The notes: generated by a model from the sequence alone, not told the origin. Shown: positions 1 through 11,479, counted from the first letter of the stretch. The stretch: DNA of 64,000 nucleotides from Trichobilharzia regenti (GCA_944472135.2 OX235262.1:67022887-67086886), one strand, 5' to 3'. Made by a program: numbers and translations.

Positions 1-7
1 TCTGAAT

Positions 8-235
8 GGAGCATAAAGGTTGAGTCTTGGCCTCTGAAGTTTCAGTGGTTGTGATTGTGTTGCTTTCACAGGATGGGTTTGTCACCTTTGCACCCAGCCT
101 TCCCTCTTCACTGAGGTTGCTACTAGCTACGCGACACTTGGGAGTACGTCGGTTGGGAATTCAACCCCGGACCACTTGCGGCGTGGTTGGTGAGCATTTC
201 TACAGCTGAACGACTGACAGACTCGTTGGCTCCCA
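8..235 (-). repeat. tRNA-like SINE, family 2, degenerate copy
   Basis: This copy aligns by eye with better copies at 9803-10031, 26802-27045 and 34345-34555: the same order of a T-rich tail, 'caggatggg', 'cccagccttccctcttcac' and 'ccccggaccactt' near the right end. Read on the minus strand, the right end is the tRNA-like head with a B-box-like GGTTGAAT segment. It has many mismatches and is probably old. Confidence 0.6.
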
Positions 236-458
236 GCAGTATTATATTCTAATCCCATTTATATTTGGCTTTTAAAATTATCTCCATCTAAAGTGAACGA
301 AAAGACAAGTAAACGAGAAGAGATATAATACAGGTCGTATGAATAGTTAGTGATAATTTTTTTTAGAAAGGTTTAGATATTAAACAATACAAAATTCTTC
401 ATTTTCTCCCGTCTTTCTTATATAGTGTTCATTTAATATTGCTTTTTTTTTCTTTTAG

Positions 459-883
459 CCTTTTCAAATACTACTCATGATCGTGAAAGTTTTGTATCAC
501 AAAAAGGACGTCCTACCGGTGAATCAGAATTAGGCGGTTCAACATTGAATTCACCTGATACTATGCCGAAAACTTTACCACCATTTAAACGTAATGAATT
601 AAACAAACAAGATAGTTTCTCTAAAATAAGAAATAATACAAAAGAATCATCACTACTAAAGGTGAATAATACAAATAAAATAAATCAACAGGTTAACAAA
701 ACACCAAAACATTCTAGTAGTACACTAGAACCTTTAAGCAATTTACATAATCAATTAAATGAAGACACAGAATTGGAAACTACCTCAGCTATGTCTGCTG
801 ATACTAACCAAACAGTAGAATTCAATGAATTGTCAAACGACATCGTAGTTCAGATCGCAGTGCTGCTTCTGGACGATCTAAAA
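459..883 (+). CDS. Exon of unrecognised host gene (Asn/Ser/Thr-rich, disordered)
   Basis: An open frame of about 140 codons follows a strong pyrimidine tract ending in AG at 457-458 and runs to the donor GTAAGT at 884. The first two bases complete a codon from an upstream exon outside the window. The protein is low in hydrophobic residues and rich in Asn, Ser, Thr and Lys, typical of linker regions in schistosome proteins; no domain is recognised. At 884 the exon ends in phase 0, but the next plausible exon (2600-2646) is open only if two bases precede it. Either a short exon is missed in between, or one boundary or the frame is wrong. From about 829 a second frame is also open up to the donor and reads Ser/Arg-rich (SSDRSAASGRSK), so an indel near 830-850 is possible. 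Function unknown. Confidence 0.65.
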
Positions 884-1089
884 GTAAGTTCTTGTTGTTG
901 TTGTTGTTTCTGTCATTGTTTGCGAAATTTTAATATTTTGATACACATCACTATCATACATTATATACATCAAATTTTATTAGTAAATTAAACTTTTTTT
1001 TTCTACAAGCATATTTATCGACTGGTCATTTTAGGAAAAACTAAGGTGTTTTCAAGTGCTAATATGTAGGCACTTAATTGATTTCAGGT

Positions 1090-1310
1090 GTTAATGAGAA
1101 TCGACGTCAGCTAGAGGACCATTGAAAACTAAGGAGTACTGGACAGCTGTTTTATCAGTGTTTGGGACTCTTCAGCGGTACGCATCCATGGTCCTACCAA
1201 GGCTTGAACCTAGGACCCCTCAGGTTACAAGATATCTTCGTTAGCTATTCAGCCATTAGGACGGAATTTAATGGGCCATCAATTGTAACTTCTGCTAGTT
1301 TACGATGTAT
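1090..1310 (-). repeat. tRNA-like SINE, family 1
   Basis: The copy carries the family hallmarks read in reverse: 'ggaccattgaaaact', 'gtactggacagctg', 'tttgggactcttcagc' and 'ccattaggac' at the tRNA-like head. It lies in an intron of the host gene. Better copies at 31200-31465 and 35725-35960 show A- and B-box-like segments. Confidence 0.75.
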
Positions 1311-1559
1311 GGCGAGACCGTCAGCCAGTGTCATCTATGACTAGTTGTCATCACATCCAAATTGGTGGACTCCACTGATTGCAACTTCCTACTAGGAACT
1401 TCAAGCCATTTCTTCTTGTAGTTAGTCATTTGTGTTCACCAGATGAATCTTCGAGCGTTGGTAAGCAGAGATGGCACTATCTTTATTATTTTGACGTTGT
1501 TTAGTTTCCGTGGTCATTTCTACTGATTAGTAAGATTGTTTACTGATTTTATTAAATAT

Positions 1560-2400
1560 TCCCATAGTAAAATTTAGAACAACACATTCAAGCGAACAAT
1601 ATTGTTTTCGGTTAGATCTCATCAGGCTTAACTCTAAAGTGTATAATTTTACAAATGAAATACAAATATAAACCAATCATGGTGTTTTGTCTATAGGATA
1701 ATAAGATGGTGCGCATAAATTGTGCAATTAGTCATAATAGTAGCAATTATAATAGTAATAATAATAACGGTTTTATCAATAATAACGGTGAAAAAGTGAG
1801 GCACTCTGCGATAACACGAATAATGAAATATAGTATGATTAAACAAACAAATGTTCAGGTGGAAGTAGTCGAATAAAGGCTAGTAAAAACAAATGAACCA
1901 AATAAGTAATGCTAAACTGTAAGGGAAGTAAATGAGACACGTTTTTAATGAAGATGTCATAAGATTAAGGTATGATAAGAAAGGGGTTGAAAATATAAAT
2001 AAGGGGTGGTGTAGAAGTTATCAGTTGGTTATGTCTTAATAGGCCAAGCAAGGGAGGGATAATGGCTGTACGAACTTCTTTTGAATGCATAGTTTAGGTT
2101 CAATAGTTCGAATGCCTATCGCCTCAGCTGTGTGCAGTTGATGGATACGAAGTCTATTGGAAAGATTTGGTGGGATAAGATGAATTACTTTGAAGGCTTT
2201 CGTTTTCTCGACTACATGACCCCTATCAATTAAATGTGACAAAATTGAGCCACAGATTGTTTTTGTCTGTCCCTTGCCAAACCACGATAGGAGATGTTCA
2301 GTAACACGTTGGCTAAGCTGTCTAGTAGTACGCCCAACATAACTGTCACTGCAGGTGCAGTTGAATTGATAAATGCACATAGATGTGGCAAAACTGATCC
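1560..2400 (-). mobile_element. Penelope-like element, 3' part with GIY-YIG endonuclease
   Basis: Minus-strand codons 2380-2036 encode 114 residues of the PLE endonuclease domain. They start at a CIYQFNCTC block (first half of GIY-YIG plus two Cys), followed by YVG at residues 14-16, an Arg about ten residues on, a 'LSHLIDRGH' helix and the conserved ending 'LCIQKKFVQPLSLP'. This matches the two best copies here (45079-45714 and 58260-58859). The reverse transcriptase half is absent, so the copy is 5' truncated. Its 3' untranslated region runs leftwards to a terminal hammerhead-like fold at 1588-1631. It lies in a host intron in antisense orientation and is presumably inactive. Confidence 0.85.
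1588..1631 (-). ncRNA. Hammerhead-ribozyme-like fold at PLE terminus
   Basis: Read on the minus strand: helix I UUAAGC pairs with GCUUGA (six pairs, one G-U). The core CUGAUGA is intact, a nine-base helix II segment starts G and ends C, then GAA, then a perfectly self-complementary 12-base helix III (AACAAUAUUGUU), then C as the cleavage-site base. All invariant core positions of a type I hammerhead are present. Helix II is weak (one sure pair). PLEs in other animals are known to carry hammerheads in their terminal repeats; activity here is inferred. Confidence 0.6.
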
Positions 2401-2599
2401 TATATTGTAAGTCGATAGGATTTTCGTTCTTATTATTAGTGTCTATTGTTTTACTTATAAAGTTAATCAGATAAATTCACTTCTTCATGAAACTAGATAG
2501 CATTCTTTTATATGTTTAAATCATTTAGTGAATCATCAGAATATATAGTCTGATCAGTTTGCATAACTTCTAATCACCTGTTTATCTCTACATTTTCAG

Positions 2600-2646
2600 G
2601 TATTATGGAGCCGTTGAAGATGAGAGTTTACGATTAGAAAATGAAG
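2600..2646 (+). CDS. Short internal exon of the host gene
   Basis: A 47-base exon sits between a good acceptor (pyrimidine-rich, CAG at 2597-2599) and the donor GTCAGT at 2647. Only one frame is open: it takes two bases from the previous exon, reads YYGAVEDESLRLENE, and leaves one base that joins the next exon as the Ala codon GCT. The join to 4425 gives a continuous coiled-coil-like sequence (LRLENEALRSMLNDANHL), which supports this exon strongly. The upstream join to 883 does not match in phase. An alternative acceptor AG at 2609-2610 would need a one-base incoming phase. Confidence 0.6.
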
Positions 2647-4424
2647 GTCAGTTATCATTTTTAAAATTTCCCTGAAATATTGTTAAACTTCTACAAGTAC
2701 ACATGGTGAAGGCATAAAATGGAACAGTGTAGAGTAGATGACGAAATGATCACCGCTTGTAAAGTTTTACTTCCTTTTTACAAAACAAAAACTGTCTAGA
2801 AGGAAACAACACTTTAAGCCACATAATCTAACATTCTATATTACATTTGATACGATATTTCTCCAATTTACTAGTTTATGTTTTTCTGGTTGATGTTTAC
2901 ATTAGAATAGAAGTGACTACTGTCTTCTTTCATAATGTGTCGTTTAGTAATATTTGTATTTGTAGTATTTTTCCAGTATTTTTCACCTGACGTTAGTTCC
3001 TTTTTAGGTGGTTGTTTAGCAAAAGATGCTCTTTGCAATAAGTCACTGAACGTCGTGGCATCTGAGAATGCAGTTCATGTGAAGCACTGGAAAGTGACGT
3101 ACTTGTATTTAAAAGATAAACTCAAATGTTTCATAAATCACCCACTTTACTTAGTTTCATTGTGGAACATACTGAAGGTGGTAGGCTTCTGGGAAGTATT
3201 TACTCAGAAGAATATACAAACTACTTCAATCGGAGACTGCCACAGTCATGGTATTTATAAACGTTGAACTTAAAGTACACCACATTTAACATTTCTTGAT
3301 GCATCTTTTAATCGATATGAAAATTACATGACATTCAATTAGTAATAGTATTAAGACTAGTACGTAGGTATTGTGGAAGAGTGTGATTCCACATTATATA
3401 ACTTTATTTGATATAATACAGAGTGATTAAGTGTTATTAACTGGATGGTTTTTTTTAAATAGAATACCATTACTCATATTTATATCAGTTGATGATGATA
3501 ATAATAGCAACAGTAGTCCTCAGAGCAAGTAATCCAACGGAGAACTGTAGAAATCCGTCACACGATTCAATAGCACTTTCTATAGAGTGACACAATCTCA
3601 GATGTAGATGCATGAAGCAACTGAATACATATTGTCTTCTTGCACTTGAAACTGATCATTACAATTTATAGGTAGTGTACGATTGCTATCATGAAAGTGT
3701 CCTTCTGATTGCAATCATTTGTAGAGATGAAAAAGTTCACAGTTGGCTTTTTAGTCATGCTTAACAAGAGATCGATTGGTTTGAAGAGAATTAAATTGAC
3801 CCTTCGTTGAATTGAGTCGAGCCGAGTACGCCTCTGCTGAAGTCGGCTGTCCGGTGTTTAGATCATTTCTATCTGGCTAGTAAGCATTACTACTCGTTAG
3901 TGTGACTGTGGTAAATAACTAATCATTCAAGTGAATTAGTAGTGTATAGTATTATGCATTTACCATTGAATTTTCGCTTCCAACTTTCAAACACTCAACT
4001 ATTAGTGTACTTTGTACTTTATTCTTGCGTCGATTGATTGTTCAATGGTTGAACGCTCACCAACGCCATATATGTAATCGACGTTAGATTCTCAGCTGAA
4101 TCACTCCTATACGTCGCCTAGGTTACTAGCTGGTAGCAAGCCGGGAATAGCCAGAAGGTTGGGTATGAAGCCAGCAACCCTACCTGATAAAACCACAAGC
4201 CCTACTGAGACTTCAGAACTCGAACTTGAAACCTTATGTCCCAAATGAAACGCAACAGAATGCGAAAAACCCAATTCAGCTTGCTCGGTCATTGTGATTG
4301 ATGGGTCTACTAAAAAAGGAATTGAATTTCTTCTCAGTATTATTATCATAAAATAATTTGGTCAATATTAAATGATTAATTAACAATTTATAAATATGTT
4401 CTTCTTCATCTTTGTTTAAATTTA
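2647..4424 (+). other. Last intron of the host gene
   Basis: The intron begins GTCAGT and ends in a TTTAG acceptor. It holds a SINE family 2 relic (4095-4265) and otherwise unremarkable AT-rich sequence. A 110-codon open frame at 2935-3267 has no features that would mark it as a gene. Confidence 0.55.
4095..4265 (+). repeat. SINE family 2 relic, plus orientation
   Basis: It contains the reverse of the family's central block ('ggttgggtatgaagccagc') and 'aaaaccacaag...acttcagaactcgaa'. It is degenerate compared with 9803-10031. Confidence 0.5.
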
Positions 4425-4607
4425 GCTTTACGTTCAATGTTAAATGATGCTAATCACTTGATTAGTACAATTAAATCGCACACATTAACACTTGAAACAC
4501 AGCTGAGTGAAAAAGCTAATGATATTGATCGATTATCTAGAGAATTATGCAATCTAAGAAATCGTCTACTCATTGACGGATTAACGCAATATTTGGAACG
4601 AGCTTAA
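4425..4607 (+). CDS. Terminal exon of host gene, coiled-coil C terminus
   Basis: The exon follows a TTTAG acceptor; the incoming single base plus CT makes Ala. It encodes about 60 residues ending ...TQYLERA and a TAA at 4605-4607. Hydrophobic residues at a/d-like spacing (LRSMLNDANHLISTI, then LETQLSEKANDIDRLSREL, then LRNRLLI) indicate a coiled coil, so oligomerisation or partner binding through the C terminus is likely. I do not recognise the family. It is clearly coding: long in-frame run, good splice site, and codon use like the 459-883 exon. Confidence 0.75.
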   Translation, partial: ALRSMLNDANHLISTIKSHTLTLETQLSEKANDIDRLSRELCNLRNRLLIDGLTQYLERA

Positions 4608-6310
4608 AACACACACGCGCACACAGTCACACACGCATAGAGAAGAAACAGGATTATATATGACAAATTATACATGATTGATAACACTATTACCACTACT
4701 ATTACTACTACAACAACTATTTTTTACTATTATTATTATTATGATTATTTGAAGCAAGCGAATTAGAGTCAATTCACACTAACTTGCTGATTGACAATAA
4801 ACTGCCTAATTCATTATTCATTATTCTGTGATTGGCTCATTCGCCTTTCCTTTGTGCCCTCCTCCACCAACACCATGCTGTCTTTTGTTTCTTCAATTCA
4901 CCTAACACTGAACTTTTACTACTATTATTATTATTATTTGCTCACGTATTATAAAACCTCTTTTGATCAGTTTTATGATTATTATCACTTTTGTTTATCG
5001 CTTGTTTGCCGACATTATTATTATTCATTGTGTTCATCAGGCATTTACTTATGCTGTTCATCATTGACTCATCCATTCTCATATGTGTGTAGGTGCGATT
5101 TCGTTTTATACATTGAGATTACCACATACTCATCTCTTCTTCTTCTCTTACCTGCTTACTTACTTAATGATAACTTCCATTCTCCAGCATTGTTCTATGT
5201 TCAATTTGTTACAATTCACTTGTTCAATGTTTCAATTTAAGATGTAAAGATGTTGTTTTATCCTCAGAGAACATATATAGACCGTCTTGTTGTTGTTTTT
5301 CCCTCTCTTTTTCTCCTTTGATAGCTTAAATACTTTAGACGTATTTCCAAGTTGAAGCAAAAAGGGGAGGGGATGTTTGTGATGTGTATCAATGAGAACT
5401 AACTATTCATTGTTTTTACTCGTCATTTTGTTCACTCGTTAACAGTGCCTAACACATTAGTGACATTAATTCTTTTATATTTTTTATCCTCTGGGGGCCT
5501 TTACAAAGCCTTGATATTCTTGTGCTTTTTAAAATACTTTTTAATCAGATCTTCCAGCTAAGTGTTGGGTTTTTTTTTATTTGCGTGTGTTTAACCTACA
5601 GATAGAGTTCAAATATCATACTACTTATTTGCCAAAAATAATAATTATCACTAATAATAATAAAGTCACAAAAATAAAACGTTTTAGGCGTAAAGTGAAC
5701 TACATATCATACAAAAACTTTCAAAGTCTGTTTTGTTTGAAAGAGAACGTGAAAAACTGATCTCTCTCCATATACATATATTTATTTATACTGTATACGT
5801 ACGTATATGCATATATATGATAAATATAAAAAAAAACTATTTTGAATTTTTATGAGACACATTTATTGATTTCTTTGTTTGTTTGTTTGTATGTCTTTTG
5901 CTATTCTGAGTTATTCATATTAATAAAAGTAATAATAATAATAATAATAACTATCACAGTGTATACTGCTTTAGTTACATATTTGCTTATTTGATAATAT
6001 TTTTTTCGTGTATGTGTGTGTGTGTGTATGACTACAATTCTAGGCATTGGTTTAATTCACTGGGGTAGTAGCTTCGTTTATAAATACCGTAACTAATTTA
6101 CCCAGTTCATATTCGATTCTTCTACTGATCGATTGCAGCAGTTCGAATCGCCTTTGTTACGTTGAAGATACATATTGTTGTCATCATTATTAGTTCTTAA
6201 AGGACCATTGATGCAGCGCCTACTCCCCTAGTTTACAGAGTTGAGTTCTAATGTATGTTTTTGAAACACCAAGGGATAGATACTTACAAGTGTTGATTGC
6301 AGCGATTTGA
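4608..6310 (+). other. Probable 3' UTR then AT-rich flank with microsatellites
   Basis: CA-rich and ATT/ACT-rich simple sequence follows the stop codon at once. Candidate AATAAA signals lie at about 5659, 5673 and 5931. A (TG)n run lies at about 6013-6027 and AAT repeats near 5935-5950. A 149-codon frame at 4791-5240 is Tyr/Leu-rich translated simple sequence and is not called as a gene. Confidence 0.5.
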
Positions 6311-6317
6311 GTGGTTA

Positions 6318-6455
6318 AAGGGTTTAATCATGGGCTGACATCAGTTAGAGAACTACTAGGAAACCAGAGAGTACTGAACAACTTGTTTCATCCTGGTTTT
6401 GGACTGTTCGTCAGTATGCACCCACCGAGGTTCGAAACTGGACCAGCGTATTCCT
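6318..6455 (-). repeat. SINE family 1, partial
   Basis: The reverse-oriented blocks 'gggctgacatcagttagag', 'gagtactgaac', 'tttggactgttcgtcag' and 'cacccaccgaggttcgaa' identify the copy. It abuts the truncated end of the LINE at 6455-8230. Confidence 0.7.
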
Positions 6456-8230
6456 GTCTTCTCATTCCCAATGCACAGTCTGATGCATAATCCAGTTCAC
6501 TACGATTAATAATACCGTCGGTGATAACAGGTAGCCAGCTGGTCTTACTCCTGTCTTCACTTCAAAGCCTTGGCTGAGTTTTCTGTTGTGGATCACCTGA
6601 TACGTGGCACTATCATATAACCACCTGTTGAATAAGTTTGATAAAGATTTTGGCACTGCACATGGTAGTGTTGAAGTAGGTCCCAAATTACTTCTAGGTC
6701 AATGAAGTTAAGCTGCAGGTTTGACTGTCATTCTATTTTTTGCTCGATGATGATTCGTAGAATTGCGATTTGATCAGCACATGATTTACCTTTCATGAAT
6801 CCACCTTGTTACAGTTGGTGAAGTTCTGCATCCAATGAAACCAATGTTTCATCATTTGTGTTGATCTCTTCCCGGACAGAGACCTGGTTATCTGATATAA
6901 TGTCGTGCGATCTCTTTTGCCTGCTACTTGTTCTGCTTCAGTTACCAGTGTGTCGTAGGAATTGTCTTTCGTCTCTCCTGACACTCATCATTACTGCTTT
7001 ACTGAGTGCAGTGTACTTTGAACTCAGCTTCTCCTTCGGTTGTGCGTCTTTGCATTGAGTCATCTTCTCTTCCACTATCCTCCTCTCCTCGATTGGCTTC
7101 CAGGTATCCGTTGACAGCGATTCCTTGTCATGTGTCGTCTTTCTTCCTAGAACATTTGTATACGTTTCCTTGGAAATCACCTTCAATGAGTTAGTTCCAA
7201 TGTTTTTTTCCACTTGGGTTTTCTCAATGATGCCACGTAGTGTATCCAACTTTGCTCTAATCTGTAGTGAAGGCATCCCTTGTATTTTGTCCTTCGGTCC
7301 AGTTTCTGAATGTTGATCTCGAATTGTGGCTTATCTCCAGCTTCACCTTGAAGGTTCCTTGAACTAGATGATGGTCTGAGCCCACATCTGTTCCCCTTCT
7401 CGGCTTTTTGTCCAGTAGGCTAGTTGCGTCTCCACTTTCTTGAGCAACATTGGGATGAAGGCTATCTGGTTCGCGGTGTGTCCGTCAGGCGAAACCCATT
7501 TGCTTTGTGTATACCTTTATGCTTGTACACGCTGCCTCCAATCACTGAAATCACAGAAGTCTGCGAATAATTCTCTGTTCCCATTCATTTCTCCGAGCGA
7601 TAGCCTCTCGACCCATTATGAGTTATCTTCCTGTATTATCTGTTCCACGTCCGGCTGGCATTCATAACCCTCACAAGGATTCTGTTGTCATCATTTGGGA
7701 TGTTGCACATTACTGTTTGTAGTTGTCTGGAAAAAATCTTCCTTCTCTTGTTCCGCGTTGTTTGTAGCACTGTACGTAGCACTGGATAACTGTTACCTTC
7801 CTTCCTTTGGAGTTGAATCTTGCCGTCATGATCCCGCAAGATGAAATTGGTTCCAATTGCATTAGGGATTTGGATGTCACTGGTGACAACATTATAGCCA
7901 CTGGCTGCCTCAGTGTGTTCGTATTTGTCGTCTGGATGACCATACAGGAGTATATTATTGACTCTCCCGTTGACAATTTTGTCAATCCACATCCATTCCA
8001 TCTGCTCTCACAGCTATCTAGCACTTCTGTACCACGTCTTCGCATTTCTCTGGCTTCCTGGACATCTTTTTCAGCCTCGTAAATTGTACTTACATTCCAC
8101 GTCCATTTCTGCATTCTTATTATTGCCTTCATCGAAAGAAGACACGTTGGCTGGCTGACTGGTTCTGCGAAGGCTTTCACCACCCCACTGTGTCATTTCG
8201 CTTCTCCGATTCCAGCGAAGAATAAGATTG
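6455..8230 (-). mobile_element. SR2-like (RTE clade) LINE, internally deleted
   Basis: Reading from 8183 downwards, the minus strand first encodes an AP-endonuclease N terminus (TWNVSTIYEAEKDVQEAREM, later ESRWN.CG and 'TGESIIYS', then a GVAIMLSP-like block and VIQCY). Next comes the Lys/Glu-rich linker (7276-6793). Last is a piece of reverse transcriptase (GKSCADQIAILRIIIEQ, FIDLE, QGFEVKTGVRPAGYLLSP). The text closely resembles RTE-clade elements such as SR2. The linker-to-RT junction near 6790 lacks the early RT motifs. Motif A (FIDYEKAFDS in relatives) has lost its middle, and the YADD/FADD region is absent because the copy stops at 6455. Multiple stops and shifts make it a dead copy. Confidence 0.85.
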
Positions 8231-9034
8231 TTATTTGATTTTTCTGTATTTTTGACATATTTTTGAGCTGTAAAGTTTCTCTAGTAGTTTGATAGCTTTT
8301 GTTGTGTAGGGTAGCTAGCTCCACGCTCAACCCCAGCTTTTTATTCCGGGTTTCAGAACGGCTAGAAAACTAGGGAGCTAGTAGACTAGGCGGTGTTGGA
8401 AGAAATCAATTCATCACTTAGTTTACTTGAGTACCATTTTGTTGAGGGTTTAGATGTGGGTGCTGCATATTGTGACGCAGTAGACTGTTGCATAAATCTA
8501 CTGTATTTTGTAACTAAATAGGATTACAAACTAATAATATCTTTTTTCTTGAAGTGCACCATCTGTCTGCCTGACATTCAGCCTTTCTTGCTGAAAAAAA
8601 GGATCCATTAGAAATCTAACCAACGGCTAATTATAATAGTTGTTTGCAAGAATTTCTTTTAATCCTCAATTACTCATATTCACTATAACTATTCTTTTTA
8701 AGCTAACTTGTCAACAAAGCTATTATTCTAAATCTTTCACCTTTTAGATAACCTGCGAATACGTACTAGAGTGAGTGAATAGCAAGTTGATGTAAACTCA
8801 CAGCTAAATATTAGTTTAATTATAAGCAACATAGGTGGCCAGTGACATCAGATGTTAGCATCAGATTCCAGGAATATCTGGTGTTGTATTATTAACTGTG
8901 AATATTTGTGAATTCTTTATGATTGACAATAGCATTCTTTCAGTTTGTTTTGCACAAGGAAAGCAGGGTTTTAGGTCAATCAGCTAACTATATTATAAAC
9001 AGTATTTAAAAAATGACATCATATTACTTTGCTA
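8231..9034. other. No feature seen
   Basis: AT-rich sequence without convincing coding potential or a repeat that I can match elsewhere in the window. Confidence 0.4.
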
Positions 9035-9325
9035 CTAATAATACTATTATTCTGAACAATACGTTTGCATACAGTACAGAGTTTTCAGCAATATTTCACC
9101 ACCTTCTTGCACAGAATCTTCAAGTGAAGTATTAATCTACAGGATATCATTCTATTTGAATATTGTTTAGTGTAAAGCATGCTGCAACCTCCAGTGGTTT
9201 TATCTCTTCAAAACATACCCAGCGGTACACTGAAACGCATTCTAAAATAAATAGATGAGTACAGACTGTTCTCTAAGGACGTAAATAGGTGGTTAAGAGA
9301 AAGTAAAATGAAGTAAATTTGATGC
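9035..9325 (+). repeat. Unclassified dispersed repeat X, copy 1
   Basis: It matches 14100-14390 and, more weakly, 35960-36110. Shared blocks are 'ttctgaacaatacg/atg', 'tacagaattttcagc', 'atctacag.atatcatt', 'ctgcaac.tgct' and 'cattctaaaata'. No coding capacity was seen. Confidence 0.5.
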
Positions 9326-9332
9326 AATGGGT

Positions 9333-9783
9333 TATAATAAAATGATGGTTGCAGCGAAGAAAATTTTCTTTTCGACGAAGTCATCAACATTCGTGTATTT
9401 ATAGTAAATGATGGAGAAAGTTCCAGAATTATTTTCAGTCAAAGGTCAAATTAGTGAAATTACAAAGTGTAATGAACACGAAGATCGGATACTGAATATA
9501 GTAAGGTAGATAGGTTGTAGTATTTTCTTAGAACTTTCCCACCCATATATTATGTGATTTTATTAAGCTGACCTTTGACCTGAAATATTTCTATCTACCT
9601 TACTATAGTCTGTATCCGATCTTCGTGTTTATTTCACTTTGTAATTTCATTAATTTGACCTTTGACTGGAAATAATTCTGGAACTTGCTCACCCATTTAC
9701 TATAAATACACGAATGTAGTAGCCTAGTTAATGACTTCCTCAAAAAGAAAATTTTCTTCGCTGCAATCTTCATTTTATTATTC
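9333..9783. repeat. Fold-back element built from two PLE ends
   Basis: The left arm 9333-9511 and right arm 9593-9783 are inverted copies about 175 bp long. Both include 'gatcggatac' / 'gtatccgatc', 'aaaggtcaaatta' / 'taatttgacctttg', and a terminal block with 'gaagaaaattttctt' next to 'gcagcg' / 'cgctgc'. The same end occurs once, in plus orientation, at 60000-60130. Each arm ends in a hammerhead-like arrangement with a palindromic helix III. The intervening 80 bp has no visible function. Confidence 0.7.
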
Positions 9784-9802
9784 CCTATGATTTTTTTTTG
9801 TT

Positions 9803-10031
9803 CCTTCACGTTCCCAGTGGAACGTAGGGTGGCTTCAAGCTAGAGGCTTGAAGTTTCTGTAGCAGTGTTTATTTTACAGGATGGGGTTGCTAGCCTCATG
9901 CCCAACCTTTCCTCTTCACCAGCTTTATTTCTGGTTTAGTGAGGTAAAGGAGTGCTCTGGTGGCCGGGGATCGTACTCCGGACCATATGCATGGTCGGCG
10001 AGTGTCCTAACCGCTATGCCACCGACGCATA
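9803..10031 (-). repeat. SINE family 2, well preserved
   Basis: On the minus strand it starts with the tRNA-like head: the A-box-like TGGCATAGCGGTTAGG, then a B-box-like segment inside GGAGTACGATCCCCGG. It ends in a T/A-rich tail. Flanks share an imperfect target duplication: TATTCCCTATGATTT on the left and TATTCCATGATTT on the right, just after 'gacgca'. RNA polymerase III transcription is inferred from the boxes; mobilisation would need LINE proteins in trans. Confidence 0.8.
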
Positions 10032-10744
10032 TTCCATGATTTGAAACAGAGCAATAGGTTGTGTTAAAAATTAGATAACTTAGATGATTTTAGTAAACAC
10101 ATCTTCATTTTAGTCCAATGGAGTGAGAAAAAAATCCTTCAAGATTTATTAAAACTTGTTCCTATGATGCTTATGCAACTTTTGTTGATGACACAAAGAG
10201 AAATCAATTAATGGCTTTTATCTTAGCCACATCATATTAATCTGTTCATCAACAATTTATAGTAGCTTTTTGTACACCAGTTGAAATTTTAATGTAAGAA
10301 ATTGACTACTGAAGTTGAGAAGAAGTTTGGTTTATAATAAGATTCATCTAATGCTTTGAAGTCTTCGTGGCTTTGGCGTTGACTTTTGAAGATATCTGAC
10401 TAAAAGCAAACTCTAGTCACTATCCTTGTGAAAAATATGAAGTAAGGTGTGTTTTTCACTTACCTTACCCTGATAGTAGTATCCTTTCAACTGCAAGCTG
10501 CAATGATGAGGATGTTAAAGTTATCCAGGATCAGAAAAGCATAGCAAGAGTTTATTACTTTGAAACCAGAGCGGTCAGTGTGAACTCGAACTCGTGACAC
10601 TAATGTCAAGTCAGTGCTTGTACATGATTCAGAGACTTATCACCCATGTCATCGAAAGCATTTCCATTAGTCTACTGCAGACTTTCAACAACAGATACTT
10701 CCACTCAATGTTGAAGGTCAGATAGCTAGCAGGAATGGATAAGT
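10032..10744. other. No feature seen
   Basis: AT-rich sequence with no convincing gene or shared repeat. Confidence 0.4.
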
Positions 10745-10990
10745 AAGCAAACAAGATCTCTGTTATCAGACGAACGAAGAGCTGATTGATAAACAAGTAT
10801 GCAGACGGAAATACACCGCACTATGCTCACGCGGTAGACCAACGCTCAAGTGGGACGCATACGGGAAGTGATGGGTTGGGCGTCTATCTAGAGTTGATAA
10901 GGTGATCGTGTGGAGAGGGAACGAAAGCTTGTCGGTAGTCGTGGAACGAGCTGAAAATTATTGGAGACAGCAGAGTACAGTATAGATGTC
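10745..10990 (+). mobile_element. SR2-like LINE 3' fragment, degenerate
   Basis: The blocks 'ctcaagtgggacgcatacgg', 'agtgatgggttgg' and 'gtgtggagagggaacgaaagc' follow the order of the SR2-like tail seen intact at 12470-12600 and 43750-43860. Confidence 0.55.
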
Positions 10991-11479
10991 TTGCTGAAGC
11001 TCACTCTCCAATATTTAAAGCATATAACGAATGATAATAATAGTATGATTGAAACTAACAGCTGAAGCATAATACATGAACTTTACGTGATTCATTTCAA
11101 GACTGTATTTCAGTAATTCACGTTTGAAAACGCTTAAGTATTCTGTTATGTTGTATGGTAGCATAATTAGTCCCCTCCTGACTGATGTAGAAAAATGTAG
11201 GTTCTCTTCACGGGAGTCTTCACTTATTGTTCATGTACTTATTGTTTCAATTGCACTACCAACTTTCATGGAGAAGTATATACGGAATTCAACTCTTATT
11301 TATAGTTTTTGACGAATTTCAGTCATGAGGTCCATTTATTCAACTTAGTCACTTATGACTGTTTAAGTTCACTTGTATTTCCTGTCGACTGATTGTCTTG
11401 AACTGAAATGCTTGGTCTCTGTTTATATGCTGGTTCTCAGTGCGGACTCTTTAACGATGTTTGATGATTAACATCAGTG

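Noticed and set aside
2935..3267. A 110-codon plus-strand open frame in the last intron
   Set aside because: No recognised domain, no splice or start context, and it lies between well-supported exons in an AT-rich intron.
4791..5240. A 149-codon open frame
   Set aside because: Its Tyr, Leu and Ser richness comes from ATT/ACT simple sequence after the host stop codon.
7006..8158. Several plus-strand open frames
   Set aside because: They are antisense shadows of the minus-strand SR2-like LINE, whose translation shows real motifs.
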